From the NCBI GenBank assembly GCA_017857175.1, contig JAFMDS010000017.1:1-40013 (forward strand): a DNA stretch of 40,013 nucleotides, written 5' to 3'. Of the stretch, positions 21,116 through 31,345 are shown piece after piece; position 1 is the first letter of the stretch; the number at the start of each line of letters is the position of its first letter. The notes beneath the pieces are model-generated. The model saw nothing but the letters and a program-made list of their open reading frames with translations, ran no database searches and was not told where the DNA came from. The translations under genes were made by a program, and so were the position numbers. The DNA comes from Candidatus Nanopelagicales bacterium (GTDB lineage Bacteria > Actinomycetota > Actinomycetes > S36-B12).

Positions 21116-21382
21116 GTGAGTGAAAAAGAGACGACCCCCGCGGGTACCAGTATTGCGGCCATGCAGGCTGATATTGCCAGCGCTCGCGCCGACTTCCTCG
21201 CATCCCTAACGGAATTGCGCGAACAAACCGCCCCCGCTGCCTTAGCCCAGCGTGGACTGCGCGCTGCCGGAGGCTGGTTCACTGACGAGTTTGGTGGAGT
21301 GCGCCCTGAGAGAGTTGCCATCGCGGGAGCTGTGGTTGTCGGCATTGTCGCCATCAAACTGCTCCGGCGCCGTGGTCGATAA
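21116..21382 (+). CDS. DUF3618-type small membrane-associated protein
   Basis: MQADIASARADFLASLTELREQTAP...VAIAGAVVVGIVAIKLLRRRGR; TAAGGT 6 nt before GTG. Confidence 0.75.
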   Translation: MSEKETTPAGTSIAAMQADIASARADFLASLTELREQTAPAALAQRGLRAAGGWFTDEFGGVRPERVAIAGAVVVGIVAIKLLRRRGR

Positions 21383-22247
21383 CAATCAAACTCCCATCTT
21401 TGTTGGTGGGACGGGACGCAGTGGTTCGACCATTGTGGGCCATTTGCTCGATCATCATCCGCGAGTGACGCTGACTCGACCGATGGAAGTTCGCTTCATC
21501 ACAGGCAACGACGGATTTATCGATGCACTTGTCAAGGCGGACTCCAAACGAGCAAAGAAGGCGGCCGAACTGGCTGTCGATCGATTGCTCAATCGCTGGT
21601 TTGAACGTGCAGAGAATGTTGGGCTACACACATCCATGTCGCGAGAGTTTGTTGAGAATGCGGCGACGGCTTATTTGGCAGAATTTCACGCACATCCACA
21701 GCAGGCAACTCAATCCTTGGTGTTCGCATTGATGGAACAAGTGGCACAAGGGTGTGGGGCACATCGGTGGGTGGATACAACGCCAGCCAATGCTCGCAAG
21801 GCCGATAGGTTGGAATTGATCTATCCGCATTCGCGGGTAATCGTGGTGACTCGGGACGGGCGCGATGTTGCGGCCTCATTCGTTCACCAGAATTTTGGTC
21901 CGAGTGATGTCTTCGCTGCCATAGAGCTCTGGGAAAGTCGAATGATTAAGTCCCATAATGCCGCTCTTAAAGCTAGCCCAGGTCACGTACTGACCATTGA
22001 GTTATTTGATCTGGTTGAGGCCAATAGAGATCTGACGGTGAATCGAATTCTTGATCACCTCGATCTTGAGCCATCGTCCGAGATGCTTGAGTGGTTCAAC
22101 TCCACGGTGACGACTCAGGGTTCACATGCGGGTCGCTGGCGTCGAGACTTTGATGATCGAACTGCTGCGGCAATTGATGAGTGCTACGCCGCTGCATGCG
22201 AGCGACTCAAGGCCCAAGGGATCGAAATCCCAGCATCAGGGGAGTAA
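21372..22247 (+). CDS. sulfotransferase family protein
   Basis: TPIFVGGTGRSGSTIVGHLLDHHPRVTL (PAPS 5' phosphosulfate loop-like), VVTRDGRDVAASF; GTG 21372 overlaps the DUF3618 stop. Track start 21252 lies inside the upstream CDS. Confidence 0.83.
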   Translation: MVDNNQTPIFVGGTGRSGSTIVGHLLDHHPRVTLTRPMEVRFITGNDGFIDALVKADSKRAKKAAELAVDRLLNRWFERAENVGLHTSMSREFVENAATAYLAEFHAHPQQATQSLVFALMEQVAQGCGAHRWVDTTPANARKADRLELIYPHSRVIVVTRDGRDVAASFVHQNFGPSDVFAAIELWESRMIKSHNAALKASPGHVLTIELFDLVEANRDLTVNRILDHLDLEPSSEMLEWFNSTVTTQGSHAGRWRRDFDDRTAAAIDECYAAACERLKAQGIEIPASGE

Positions 22248-22252
22248 TTGCG

Positions 22253-23800
22253 ATGGTTGATTTCGACGATATTGTGATTGGAGCCGGCCATAACGGTCTT
22301 GTGGCGGCTTCCTACCTCGCGCAAGCGGGGCGCTCTGTGCTTGTACTTGAGGCATCTGATCATGTTGGGGGTGCCGCCATCTCTGCTGACGTGTTTCCTG
22401 GAGTTGCGGCACGGTTGAGCAAATATTCCTATCTCGTTTCCCTGTTGCCAGAGAAAGTGCGAACCGATCTGGGCATGACTTTGGAGACTGTCAAGCGTTC
22501 AGTGTCGAGTTTCACCCCCGATCCCCGAAACCCGGAGCGCGCCATCGCCATTCCTCAGGATGACCCAGACGAGTTGAGAAAACGCATCATTGAGTTCACC
22601 GGAAGTGAGGCTGATGCGCAAGGATGGGTGGATTTTTATGAGCGCACTGCACGTGTTGCCCGTAAAGTTTTCCCCACATTGACCCAGCCCCTGCGTTCCC
22701 GAGAGCAATTGCGCGAAATCGTGGGCGACGATGATGACTGGAATGATTTCTTTATACGTCCACTGGGTGAGGTCATCGAGCGCACTATTTCTAATGACAC
22801 TCTGCGCGGCGTTATTCTCACCGATGCATTAATCGGCACCTTCGCAGACTCACACGAAGAAAGCTTGCGACAGAACATTTGCTTTCTGTATCACGTGATT
22901 GGCAATTGCATGGGAACGTGGGATGTTCCCGTTGGAGGTATGGGTCAGGTTACGGGCCAGCTTGCCGCGATTGCCACCGGCTTGGGTGTCCGTATTCAGA
23001 CAGGCACAAAAGTTTTATCAATAGCACCAACTGATTCAGGGGCCGCCGTTTGTTCATCGGACCAAACGTTTACGGCTACCAATGTTCTGGTTAATGCAAC
23101 CCCAAGTGTGATGGCGCAATTGATGGGCCAGGAGCCCGAACGTATCGACATGGCCTCGGGCGGTGCACAAATAAAAGTGAACATGTTGCTAAGCCGTTTG
23201 CCTAAACTGCAAAGCGGGGAGTCACTTGAAGCTTTTAACGGCACCTTTCACATCAATGAGGGCTACGACCAGTTGTCACAAGCTTTCGACCTAGCAAGTG
23301 GTGGCGAGCTGCCTGATCCACTTCCCGCTGAAATTTATTGTCATAGTTTGACGGACCCAAGCATCCTGTCCAAGGAACTCCAAGCAGAAGGTGTTCAGAC
23401 ATTAACTCTCTTTGCTCTACACACGCCGCATGAACTCTTTGCTCGATCCGATCAACCGATCACTAAAGAACAAGCCCAGGCTGCAGTCATGGCCACATTA
23501 AATTCGGTGCTTGCCGAGCCAATTGAAGAGTGTCTCTACATTGGCCCCGAAGGCAATCCCTGTATTGAGGTGAACACCACGGTTGACATCGAAAATAATC
23601 TCGGGATTGCCACCGGCAATATATTTCACACCCCATTGGATTGGCCTTGGGCACACACCGACAAAGAAATTGGCACCTGGGGAGTGGAGACCGCGGACCC
23701 TCACATCTATCTGTGCGGTAGTGGCGCAGCTCGTGGAGGCGGCGTCTCAGGTATCCCAGGACACAATGCTGCGATGGCGATTTTGAATGTGACAAAGTGA
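22253..23800 (+). CDS. FAD-dependent phytoene desaturase-like oxidoreductase
   Basis: DIVIGAGHNGLVAASYLAQAGRSVLVLEASDHVGGAA; C-terminal YLCGSGAARGGGVSGIPGHNAA. Confidence 0.9.
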   Translation: MVDFDDIVIGAGHNGLVAASYLAQAGRSVLVLEASDHVGGAAISADVFPGVAARLSKYSYLVSLLPEKVRTDLGMTLETVKRSVSSFTPDPRNPERAIAIPQDDPDELRKRIIEFTGSEADAQGWVDFYERTARVARKVFPTLTQPLRSREQLREIVGDDDDWNDFFIRPLGEVIERTISNDTLRGVILTDALIGTFADSHEESLRQNICFLYHVIGNCMGTWDVPVGGMGQVTGQLAAIATGLGVRIQTGTKVLSIAPTDSGAAVCSSDQTFTATNVLVNATPSVMAQLMGQEPERIDMASGGAQIKVNMLLSRLPKLQSGESLEAFNGTFHINEGYDQLSQAFDLASGGELPDPLPAEIYCHSLTDPSILSKELQAEGVQTLTLFALHTPHELFARSDQPITKEQAQAAVMATLNSVLAEPIEECLYIGPEGNPCIEVNTTVDIENNLGIATGNIFHTPLDWPWAHTDKEIGTWGVETADPHIYLCGSGAARGGGVSGIPGHNAAMAILNVTK

Positions 23801-23832
23801 TTGACCGACCACCAAAAAGTGATGGCGAAATG

Positions 23833-23908
<76 letters not shown>

Positions 23909-23953
23909 GCGACGTGCAGAAGAACATCCCAGAGATTAGCAGTATGGCCTTGT

Positions 23954-25501
23954 TTAGAAACCAGAGGCTTTGACCTGAGCCTTGATTCCCTTTCCAATCT
24001 CAATTTGACCCTGCGGATTCGGATGGAATGACCCGCTGGTGAAGCCGGAAAAGCCGGTGAGACCGAATACCCACGCCTGGGATCCAGCACAGACACCGTG
24101 GCCAACCGTTGAGTCTCCCGATGCGCCCCAGATCCCCATGACAGGCTGCCAGCCGAGATTAATTGTTGAATTTATTTGGCCATTAAGTGAGCTTGAGGCC
24201 GCACTCAAATCGACTACTTGGTTGCGCGTGGTGGTGTAAGCGAATGGGTTAGGTGGCGAGGGGTTAAGAATTGTATTTCGCGCCCAATCGAAGTCGGCCT
24301 CCGTGATTGTTAAATAACTACAGATCGAGCCATTGGCATTGCGCGTCACATCAGGATAGGAGTTGAGAAAGACTTTTCCGCGCGGTGCCAAACTCAGGCT
24401 CGCAATATTGGCTCCCTGCGGTGTTTGACAATTGCCACCGTTGAAACATTCATTGATCGACTGATAGGCCGTTGCTAGATTTGCTGTTTGAGCCTGAATT
24501 CCATCTTGGATTGTTGGATAACTTGAGAGTGGTCCCGACGTGGCACGTGCGAGTGGGCAATTCGCATTGAGCGCGCATGTTGTCAGAACTGAAGCAAATC
24601 CAACATCATTACCACCGACGGTGAGTGACAGGACATCAATCAGTGAATCACCGATGATCGCTGCAACCTGCTCAACTTGCGAGGGAAGTCCGGAGTATTG
24701 GGATCCGAGGATCCCGCGATTCACGGTGGCTCCAGAGCAGGAAACATTGACCAGTGTGACTGAGTTCTTGGCAGAAGCTTTTTCAAGTAGTAAGGCAGCT
24801 TGGGCTGGACCACCACGTGTGCTGCGATTACATTGATCGTTATCCCAATATGGAGAAAAATAGGTGCTGCGATTATTGAGCCAGGCATCCACATTGCGCG
24901 GATTTCCTTCACCCGATGCATAGGAATCGCCCATGACCACCATGAGGGTGTTGGACACATTGGCCACCATGGACTCCCGCTTGATTTTTGGTCCACCGCG
25001 CACCGTGAGTTTGAGACTATGCAGACCTTCGGGCAGGGTGACAGATTGGCGGCAGGTCTTCTTGGTCAATTTGATGGGGCGGGTGGTTTTCACCACTGTC
25101 CCACCACGCTGAATGGTCCAGGTGTAGGAATCGCCCTTGGACTTGCACGCATTGAGGGAAACGGGAAATCCCTCCGGGTTGAGATACCACGAGAGGGCTC
25201 CGCCGATCAGGCGCTCATTAGGTTGAGCAATGTAGTTACCTTCGCCTTTGAAGGTAGTGCTCGGTTGCAAAGACAAAGCCCCTGTTTGTGGTACGCCACC
25301 ATCGCCATCGATAAACCCATCGCCATTGGCATCTTTGCTTTGGGGGACCATGGACCAGCTGCCCACGGCAACTGGGTTTTGAGCGGCCTGCGCTGGAGTC
25401 GTCGCAAAAATCAAAGCAAGAACACCTAGAGCGCTTATGAGCGCAGCTGGCCCGAGTGTGCGAGGGTGGGGAAGTCGGTTCACCCTGACACCGTAAGCCA
25501 T
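23954..25501 (-). CDS. large secreted SGNH-hydrolase family protein
   Basis: Signal peptide; VMGDSYASGEGNP, LTVGGNDVGFASVL, SFHPNPQGQ. Confidence 0.85.
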   Translation of the reverse strand: MAYGVRVNRLPHPRTLGPAALISALGVLALIFATTPAQAAQNPVAVGSWSMVPQSKDANGDGFIDGDGGVPQTGALSLQPSTTFKGEGNYIAQPNERLIGGALSWYLNPEGFPVSLNACKSKGDSYTWTIQRGGTVVKTTRPIKLTKKTCRQSVTLPEGLHSLKLTVRGGPKIKRESMVANVSNTLMVVMGDSYASGEGNPRNVDAWLNNRSTYFSPYWDNDQCNRSTRGGPAQAALLLEKASAKNSVTLVNVSCSGATVNRGILGSQYSGLPSQVEQVAAIIGDSLIDVLSLTVGGNDVGFASVLTTCALNANCPLARATSGPLSSYPTIQDGIQAQTANLATAYQSINECFNGGNCQTPQGANIASLSLAPRGKVFLNSYPDVTRNANGSICSYLTITEADFDWARNTILNPSPPNPFAYTTTRNQVVDLSAASSSLNGQINSTINLGWQPVMGIWGASGDSTVGHGVCAGSQAWVFGLTGFSGFTSGSFHPNPQGQIEIGKGIKAQVKASGF

Positions 25502-25534
25502 GGACGGTTGTGGTGGTCGAGCGCAAGGTCCACG

Positions 25535-25768
25535 TTAGGCAAATGGGCAGTGTCGGCAGCCGCGACCGCAACACCAACCACGTTCCATGTGATGGTCCGC
25601 GGTCATGACAAAAAGTCCGGTAAACGGATCCAAATAGCCAGCATTGTGGGTTGTTTGCGCAGCAGCATGGGCTGCCATGATCGCTGAGTAATTGGGGTCC
25701 CTCGGGTCGAGCCTTTCAGGTCGTGGGATCTGAGGTTCCGCGCGCAACTCGGTGTCACCCTTATGCAT
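25535..25768 (-). CDS. DUF5522-like cysteine-containing small protein
   Basis: GYLDPFTGLFVMTADHHMERGWCCGRGCRHCPF. Confidence 0.75.
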   Translation of the reverse strand: MHKGDTELRAEPQIPRPERLDPRDPNYSAIMAAHAAAQTTHNAGYLDPFTGLFVMTADHHMERGWCCGRGCRHCPFA

Positions 25769-25786
25769 GAGTGTTTCTGTTCTGCA

Positions 25787-26788
25787 TTAGAGAACAAATC
25801 CTTCAGGGAACGGATCATCTGGTGCAAGCATGTGAATGGATGTCCCGGTAATCCAGGCCCGACCCGTGATCTCTGGGACTATCGCGTCAATCCCGGCCAC
25901 GGTTGTGGTGTCTTTGACTCGCCCGAGAAAGTGAGTGCCAATGATGGATTCGTTGGTGAGCGTTGCACCGGGTGCAAGCATGCCTCGTGCGGTGAGTTGG
26001 GCAACTCGCGCGCTCGTTCCGGTGCCGCACGGTGAACGATCAAACCATCCAGGGTAGATAGCCATGGCGTGCCGCGAATGTGCAGCAGTGCTACCCGGTG
26101 CAACAAGTTGCACATGGTGAACATGATCAATTGCAGGATTCTCAGGGTGGACCGGTGGCTGCGACTCATTGATGGCATTCATAATCGCAAGGCCAGCAGC
26201 GAGGAGTTCGTCCTTGTGTTCCACACCGAATGGAATACCGATTTCCTCGAGCTCAACGATTGCATAGAAGTTGCCGCCGTAGGCCATGTCATAGCGCACG
26301 GATCCAATACCTGGGACTTCAACAACTGCATCGAGTTCAGTCACAAACGACGGTACGTTCTCGAGGGTCACCGACATTGCCCGTCCATTGGCAACAGCAA
26401 CTCGCGCGATGACCAGGCCCGCGGGGGTGTCGAGGCGAATCACTGTCTCAGGTTCGACAACAGGAACCATTCCAGTTTCCACCATGACTGTTGCTGTACC
26501 AATTGTTCCGTGACCGCACATGGGCAAACACCCTGAAACCTCAATATAAACAACACCCCAGTCACAATCTGGTCGCGTTGGTGGTTGCAGGATCGCGCCG
26601 CTCATGGCTCCATGGCCATGGGGCTCCAACATGAGCCATCGCCGCAAATGATCCGCCTCGTTCATCACATACTGGCGTCGTTCCTCCATGGTCGAACCTG
26701 GCAATGTTCCGACGCCACCAATAACCACGCGAGTGGGCATGCCTTCGGTGTGCGAGTCAACGCAGTGCCAAGCTCTGCTGGTTTCCAC
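25787..26788 (-). CDS. proline racemase family protein, probable 4-hydroxyproline 2-epimerase
   Basis: Both catalytic Cys present (CLPMCGHGTIG and DRSPCGTGTSA); genomic context with D-amino-acid dehydrogenase and DHDPS-like gene. Confidence 0.85.
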   Translation of the reverse strand: METSRAWHCVDSHTEGMPTRVVIGGVGTLPGSTMEERRQYVMNEADHLRRWLMLEPHGHGAMSGAILQPPTRPDCDWGVVYIEVSGCLPMCGHGTIGTATVMVETGMVPVVEPETVIRLDTPAGLVIARVAVANGRAMSVTLENVPSFVTELDAVVEVPGIGSVRYDMAYGGNFYAIVELEEIGIPFGVEHKDELLAAGLAIMNAINESQPPVHPENPAIDHVHHVQLVAPGSTAAHSRHAMAIYPGWFDRSPCGTGTSARVAQLTARGMLAPGATLTNESIIGTHFLGRVKDTTTVAGIDAIVPEITGRAWITGTSIHMLAPDDPFPEGFVL

Positions 26789-26795
26789 GGTTCCC

Positions 26796-28022
26796 CTAGC
26801 GGTTAGGTGTGAGCGCTAATTCTGCAGTGGTAATTGAACCCCCGCGAATATATCGGGCAACGAGATCGGCAGTTCCCATTGCACTCGACGTACCGATCAT
26901 TCCGTGGCCTGAAGCCACCACAACGTGCGGCATTCCCCGTAATGGACCGATAAATGGCGCACCGTCAGCGCTAGCGGGGCGCACTCCTGTCCAGGGCGCC
27001 AGCGACTCCAGAGATTGAGGTAAATTAGGCAGATCAACCACGGTCTTGGCTTGCGCATACATGTGTCTGATCTGTTGAGGATCAATGCTGCGGTCATTGG
27101 CACGCGTCAACTCAAAGCGGGAACTAATACGCAGCGAATTGCCCAATGGGTTTACCACAAATTTTTCATCGGCGAAAATCATTGGGTGCTGCACATTTGT
27201 CTCTAGATCTGGAACCGTGATTGAGTAGCCCTTCGCGGCAATGATGGGCAGAGACACCCCGAGAAGTCTGGTGAGGTTTGGGGTCCAGGCACCGGCGGCA
27301 ATCACAATTGTGGGTGCGCTCAAAGTTGTTGAGCCTAGGTGCACCCGAACACTGTCTGGTGAAGCGTCAATTCCGCTAACAGTGTGATTGGTAAGGAATG
27401 TGGCTTGATCATTTGTAACTTTGAGTGTTTCCCAGAGTAGTTGCGGATCAACACCAAAGTCCTCCCGCAATTCCACGACAGACAAATTGCGTGGAAGTAG
27501 AAGTGGTTCCGCCTCGCTCACAAGCTCTGGATCAATGAGCGCTGTGTCAATTCCAAGGTCGCGCATGTGATCTGCTTCGTGAGTTGCCCGGTCCTGGGAG
27601 CCATGACCCGTGAAAACTTCCCAGATTGGGTGCGAGGATGTGGGAATTCCTAGGGAGCGCACTCCGGAAGCGGAATTGCGCAGCAGGGACAACATTCCAG
27701 GGGTTAACGTCTCGGCATTACTCGATGTGCAGTGCGAAGTAAAACGTGCGAGCCATGTCAGACCAGAGAGTGGAAGCCGTGGGGACAGTGCAAAAGCGCC
27801 GTCTCGGGCAAGGAGTGATCTGATTCCTTGTCCGACCATGCCGGGTGCGGCGAAAGGAGTCGCATGGCTAACAACAATGTGACCGGCGTTTGCGCTGGAG
27901 GTTCCAAACTCGGGAGACCCAGAATCCACAACAAGTACAGACTGCCCTCGCAGTGCTGCGGCTACCGCAACTCCGATGATTCCACCACCGACGACTATGA
28001 CATCGGCATCAAAATTAGACAT
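26796..28022 (-). CDS. FAD-dependent D-amino-acid dehydrogenase/oxidase (DadA-like), probable D-hydroxyproline dehydrogenase
   Basis: DVIVVGGGIIGVAVAAAL; C-terminal GVRPASADGAPFIGPLRGMPHVVVASGHGMIGTSSAMGTADLVA. Confidence 0.85.
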   Translation of the reverse strand: MSNFDADVIVVGGGIIGVAVAAALRGQSVLVVDSGSPEFGTSSANAGHIVVSHATPFAAPGMVGQGIRSLLARDGAFALSPRLPLSGLTWLARFTSHCTSSNAETLTPGMLSLLRNSASGVRSLGIPTSSHPIWEVFTGHGSQDRATHEADHMRDLGIDTALIDPELVSEAEPLLLPRNLSVVELREDFGVDPQLLWETLKVTNDQATFLTNHTVSGIDASPDSVRVHLGSTTLSAPTIVIAAGAWTPNLTRLLGVSLPIIAAKGYSITVPDLETNVQHPMIFADEKFVVNPLGNSLRISSRFELTRANDRSIDPQQIRHMYAQAKTVVDLPNLPQSLESLAPWTGVRPASADGAPFIGPLRGMPHVVVASGHGMIGTSSAMGTADLVARYIRGGSITTAELALTPNR

Positions 28023-28055
28023 GTTCAGACATGGACTCGACGGAGATGAACTCGA

Positions 28056-28940
28056 CTAGGACTGTAATGTCGGGGCCCATTCGCCCGCCTGATCGAGTGC
28101 GTTTGAGAGGAGTTCGGCGGTTTCTGCATTGATGGCTGCAAGTGGTGACCGGGGCGCGCCAACAATGAGCCCTCGCAGTGCCATTCCCGCTTTAACCTTG
28201 GCGTTGTAATCGCCGGACTCTATGAACCTCAAAGTGGGAAGAATCTGTGAATACACGGTGGAACGTTTATCTGCATCCAACATTGCAACGTGAGCGGCAG
28301 GGAGCAGGTTTGCAATTCCGCCAATCCAACAATTGACGCCACTTTCTAGGAAAGAAATTGAGTCAACGTCAGCACCACAAATGATTATCAAGGCCGAACC
28401 AAAGTCCGCGGTGAGCCATCCAATGCGAGAAAGATCACCTGAGGCTTCTTTGATGCCGACCACCAAGTCAAGGGGAGTCACTTGTTCAAGAACCTCGTGA
28501 GAGAATGAAACACCGGTACGTGCTGGGTAGTCATAAAGAACAGTGGGGAGATCAACTGCTCCCACGACCGTCATGACATGTGATGCCAACTCATTCGGAG
28601 TGGGGAGGCAGTAGGAGGGTGCTGCCAACATCAGACCAGAAACTCCCGCACGTTTAGCCAGCACGGCTTGATCTATGGCCTCATGGGTGGACATCCCGCC
28701 GACTCCGGCAAGGACTGGGACGGCGCCATCGACTTCGGAGACAATCACCTGCATGACATGGCGGCGCTCATCAAAGCTCAGGGCGTAGCCCTCACCGGTG
28801 GTTCCCGCCGCAACCAAGCCATGGACGCCAGATGCCAGCATGACGTGGACAGCCTTGCGGAGTGTCTCGGTGTCAACTGCGCCCGTTGGGTCAAATGGTG
28901 TGACGAGGGGAACGTAGATTCCTTGTGGCGAAAGTGGCAT
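28056..28940 (-). CDS. DapA/DHDPS-family lyase, possible pyrroline-4-hydroxy-2-carboxylate deaminase
   Basis: GIYVPLVTPFDPTGAVD, AAGTTGEGYALSFDER, YDYPARTG, GIKEASGD; context suggests the deaminase role. Confidence 0.82.
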   Translation of the reverse strand: MPLSPQGIYVPLVTPFDPTGAVDTETLRKAVHVMLASGVHGLVAAGTTGEGYALSFDERRHVMQVIVSEVDGAVPVLAGVGGMSTHEAIDQAVLAKRAGVSGLMLAAPSYCLPTPNELASHVMTVVGAVDLPTVLYDYPARTGVSFSHEVLEQVTPLDLVVGIKEASGDLSRIGWLTADFGSALIIICGADVDSISFLESGVNCWIGGIANLLPAAHVAMLDADKRSTVYSQILPTLRFIESGDYNAKVKAGMALRGLIVGAPRSPLAAINAETAELLSNALDQAGEWAPTLQS

Positions 28941-28975
28941 CGCTCCAGCATAGTTCACGCTGAGGTCTTCGGAGG

Positions 28976-30208
28976 TTACTCCGCGGAACTCAATTCAGGT
29001 TCCACTTCAATCTCATTAGTAACCACCCGAACGCATTTGAACAGCAATGCGCCGATGACCGCCGCTAATCCCAGTGAGCCGGCAATGCTAAAAGCGATTA
29101 CGGCGCCGGCTCCGCTGATGAGTGGTCCGGCGAGTGCGAGGCCGATAGGACCAAACATGAGTGAGCCCATAGCGTCGTATGACGTAACGCGCGATAGGGA
29201 TTCGCGCGGAACCTTGCGTTGTAGTGCGGTAATCCAGACAACATAAAAAATGTCCAAACCGATACCGAAAACAAATGCGGCGAGAGCCGCAATGAGTAGC
29301 GGCGCTTGGGCGGCAAGGACAAACATGAACATGGGGATGGACAGCGTGACCAACATGCCGAACAGCATGGGCCTGCGCGGATTAATTTTTCCACCGAGAT
29401 ATGCGCCGACAAGGAGACCAACTGATTGCGCGGACAGAATGACAGCCCAGCCGGATGCTCCGCCGTATATCTCAAGTGCAAGGACGGGCCCCATGACTTC
29501 TTCGGAGCCGCGCCAGACCATCACGATGACGGAGAACGCGGCCACGATCACCACGATCCATTTGTAGCTCGTGAAAACTTTCCAACCGTGGACCAAGCCT
29601 TCCAGCATCGAATCCGTTGATGTTGATGGTTTGGACACTTCTCTGAAACTAAAAACCAGGAAACCGGCAACAAGAAAAGTGAGCGAGTCAACGGCAATGG
29701 CCCAGCCTGAACCCACGGTGGCAACCAGAATGCCGCCGAGAGCGCTGCCTCCAATGAGCCCACCATTTTGAGCGACAGCGACGTATCCGTTGGCAGATTG
29801 CAAGTGTTCGTCTGGAACAACTTCCGGTGGCAATGCGCTCATTGCCGGGTACCAGAAAGCAGCAAGAGTTCCATTGACCACACCAAGGAGAGCCAAAAGT
29901 GGCACTGTCGCATTCCCAGTCAGAAATAACACTGCAATGGTCATGACAGAAATGCTCATGATCATGTCGGCGATACCAATAACCCGTGCTCGACCCAATT
30001 TGTCGGCCAGTACGCCACCGATGGGAAGCATGATCACAAGTGGTACTGCTTGTGCGGCCAACACAATACTGAGAGATGTCGGTGTGGTGCCGGGTAAGTG
30101 CAAAACGCCAAATGCCAAAGCAATCGGTGCAATACCGTTGCCAATATTGCTAATGGTGCGAGAAACAATCAGTTTCTTGAAATGCTGCGTGCGCCACAGC
30201 GTTGACAC
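28976..30208 (-). CDS. MFS transporter
   Basis: About 12 hydrophobic segments; PIGGVLADKLGRARVIGIADM; AGGA SD before GTG. Confidence 0.88.
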   Translation of the reverse strand: MSTLWRTQHFKKLIVSRTISNIGNGIAPIALAFGVLHLPGTTPTSLSIVLAAQAVPLVIMLPIGGVLADKLGRARVIGIADMIMSISVMTIAVLFLTGNATVPLLALLGVVNGTLAAFWYPAMSALPPEVVPDEHLQSANGYVAVAQNGGLIGGSALGGILVATVGSGWAIAVDSLTFLVAGFLVFSFREVSKPSTSTDSMLEGLVHGWKVFTSYKWIVVIVAAFSVIVMVWRGSEEVMGPVLALEIYGGASGWAVILSAQSVGLLVGAYLGGKINPRRPMLFGMLVTLSIPMFMFVLAAQAPLLIAALAAFVFGIGLDIFYVVWITALQRKVPRESLSRVTSYDAMGSLMFGPIGLALAGPLISGAGAVIAFSIAGSLGLAAVIGALLFKCVRVVTNEIEVEPELSSAE

Positions 30209-30317
30209 GATTCCTCAACTTTACATTTTTCTGGGACCGGTCTAGTGCCGCCGGCCAAGAGCATAAAGATTCTCCTTTACTGCTCCAAAGTCAAATCAGG
30301 CGCGATAACAAATTGGT

Positions 30318-31286
30318 CTAGTTCATGCGATGCGGCTGAATAGCATCGGCAGGAATGTGACCAAAGCGGCCTGCTTGGAAGTCTTCCATCGCCTCGATGA
30401 CTTCAGCTTTAGTGCTCATGACAAACGGTCCGTATTGAAACACTGGTTGGCGCAGTGGGACTCCACCAATGAGGAACACATCGAAGTTGGGGGAGCGTGA
30501 CTCTTGTGAGTCTGCTGCGCGCAGCTTCACGGTGTCACCATCTACCAGTACCGCCATTTGCCCGGTGGACACGGGGCGCAGGTCACCTCCCACGAAACCC
30601 GAACCCGACAGGACATATGCCAGCGCATTGAAATCAGTGCGCCACGGAATTTCAACTTCGGCTCCAGGTGCCACGGTGACGTGCGTGATGGCAAGCGGCG
30701 TGTGGGAAATACCGGGTCCGGCAAATGAATCAACTGTTCCGGCTAGAACTCGAACGAGTGCTCCACCATCGGTGCTGGACACCATGGTGGAGTCCAAGCC
30801 CTGCAAGTCTTGATACTGCGGTGCAATGCGTTTTTTGTCTTTGGGCAGGTTAATCCACAGCTGTACGCCGTGAAATAGGCCACCAGAAACAACTAGGTGC
30901 TCGGGCGGAGTCTCAATGTGCAGAATTCCATCACCAGCGGTCATGTACTGCGTGCCACCTGAGTCGATCACGCCGCCTCCGCCGTTGGAGTCTTGGTGCA
31001 GGAACTGGCCATCGATTAGATATGTGAAAGTTTCGAAGCCACGGTGTGGGTGCCAAGGAGTTCCTTTGGGTTCACCCGGCGCATATTCCACCTCACCCAT
31101 TTGATCCATGTGGATGAATGGGTCGAGGTCATTTTGGTCGATCATGGCAAATGCCCGGCGAACGGGGAATCCTTCACCCTCATGTCCCTGGGGTGCAGTT
31201 GTTACCCGCTTGACCGAGCGCGGGCGTGCGTCCAGAGGCACGGTGAATCGAGGAAGGGTTAACGTGTCGGCGGTCACGGCAGGCAT
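30318..31286 (-). CDS. pirin family protein
   Basis: WHPHRGFETFTYLIDGQFLHQDSNGGGGVIDSGGTQYMTAGDGILHIE. Confidence 0.93.
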   Translation of the reverse strand: MPAVTADTLTLPRFTVPLDARPRSVKRVTTAPQGHEGEGFPVRRAFAMIDQNDLDPFIHMDQMGEVEYAPGEPKGTPWHPHRGFETFTYLIDGQFLHQDSNGGGGVIDSGGTQYMTAGDGILHIETPPEHLVVSGGLFHGVQLWINLPKDKKRIAPQYQDLQGLDSTMVSSTDGGALVRVLAGTVDSFAGPGISHTPLAITHVTVAPGAEVEIPWRTDFNALAYVLSGSGFVGGDLRPVSTGQMAVLVDGDTVKLRAADSQESRSPNFDVFLIGGVPLRQPVFQYGPFVMSTKAEVIEAMEDFQAGRFGHIPADAIQPHRMN

Positions 31287-31345
31287 GTGGTCTCCATTCG
31301 CTGAAAGTATTAATAGTTTAACATTCAACCAGTGATCGAGCAACC

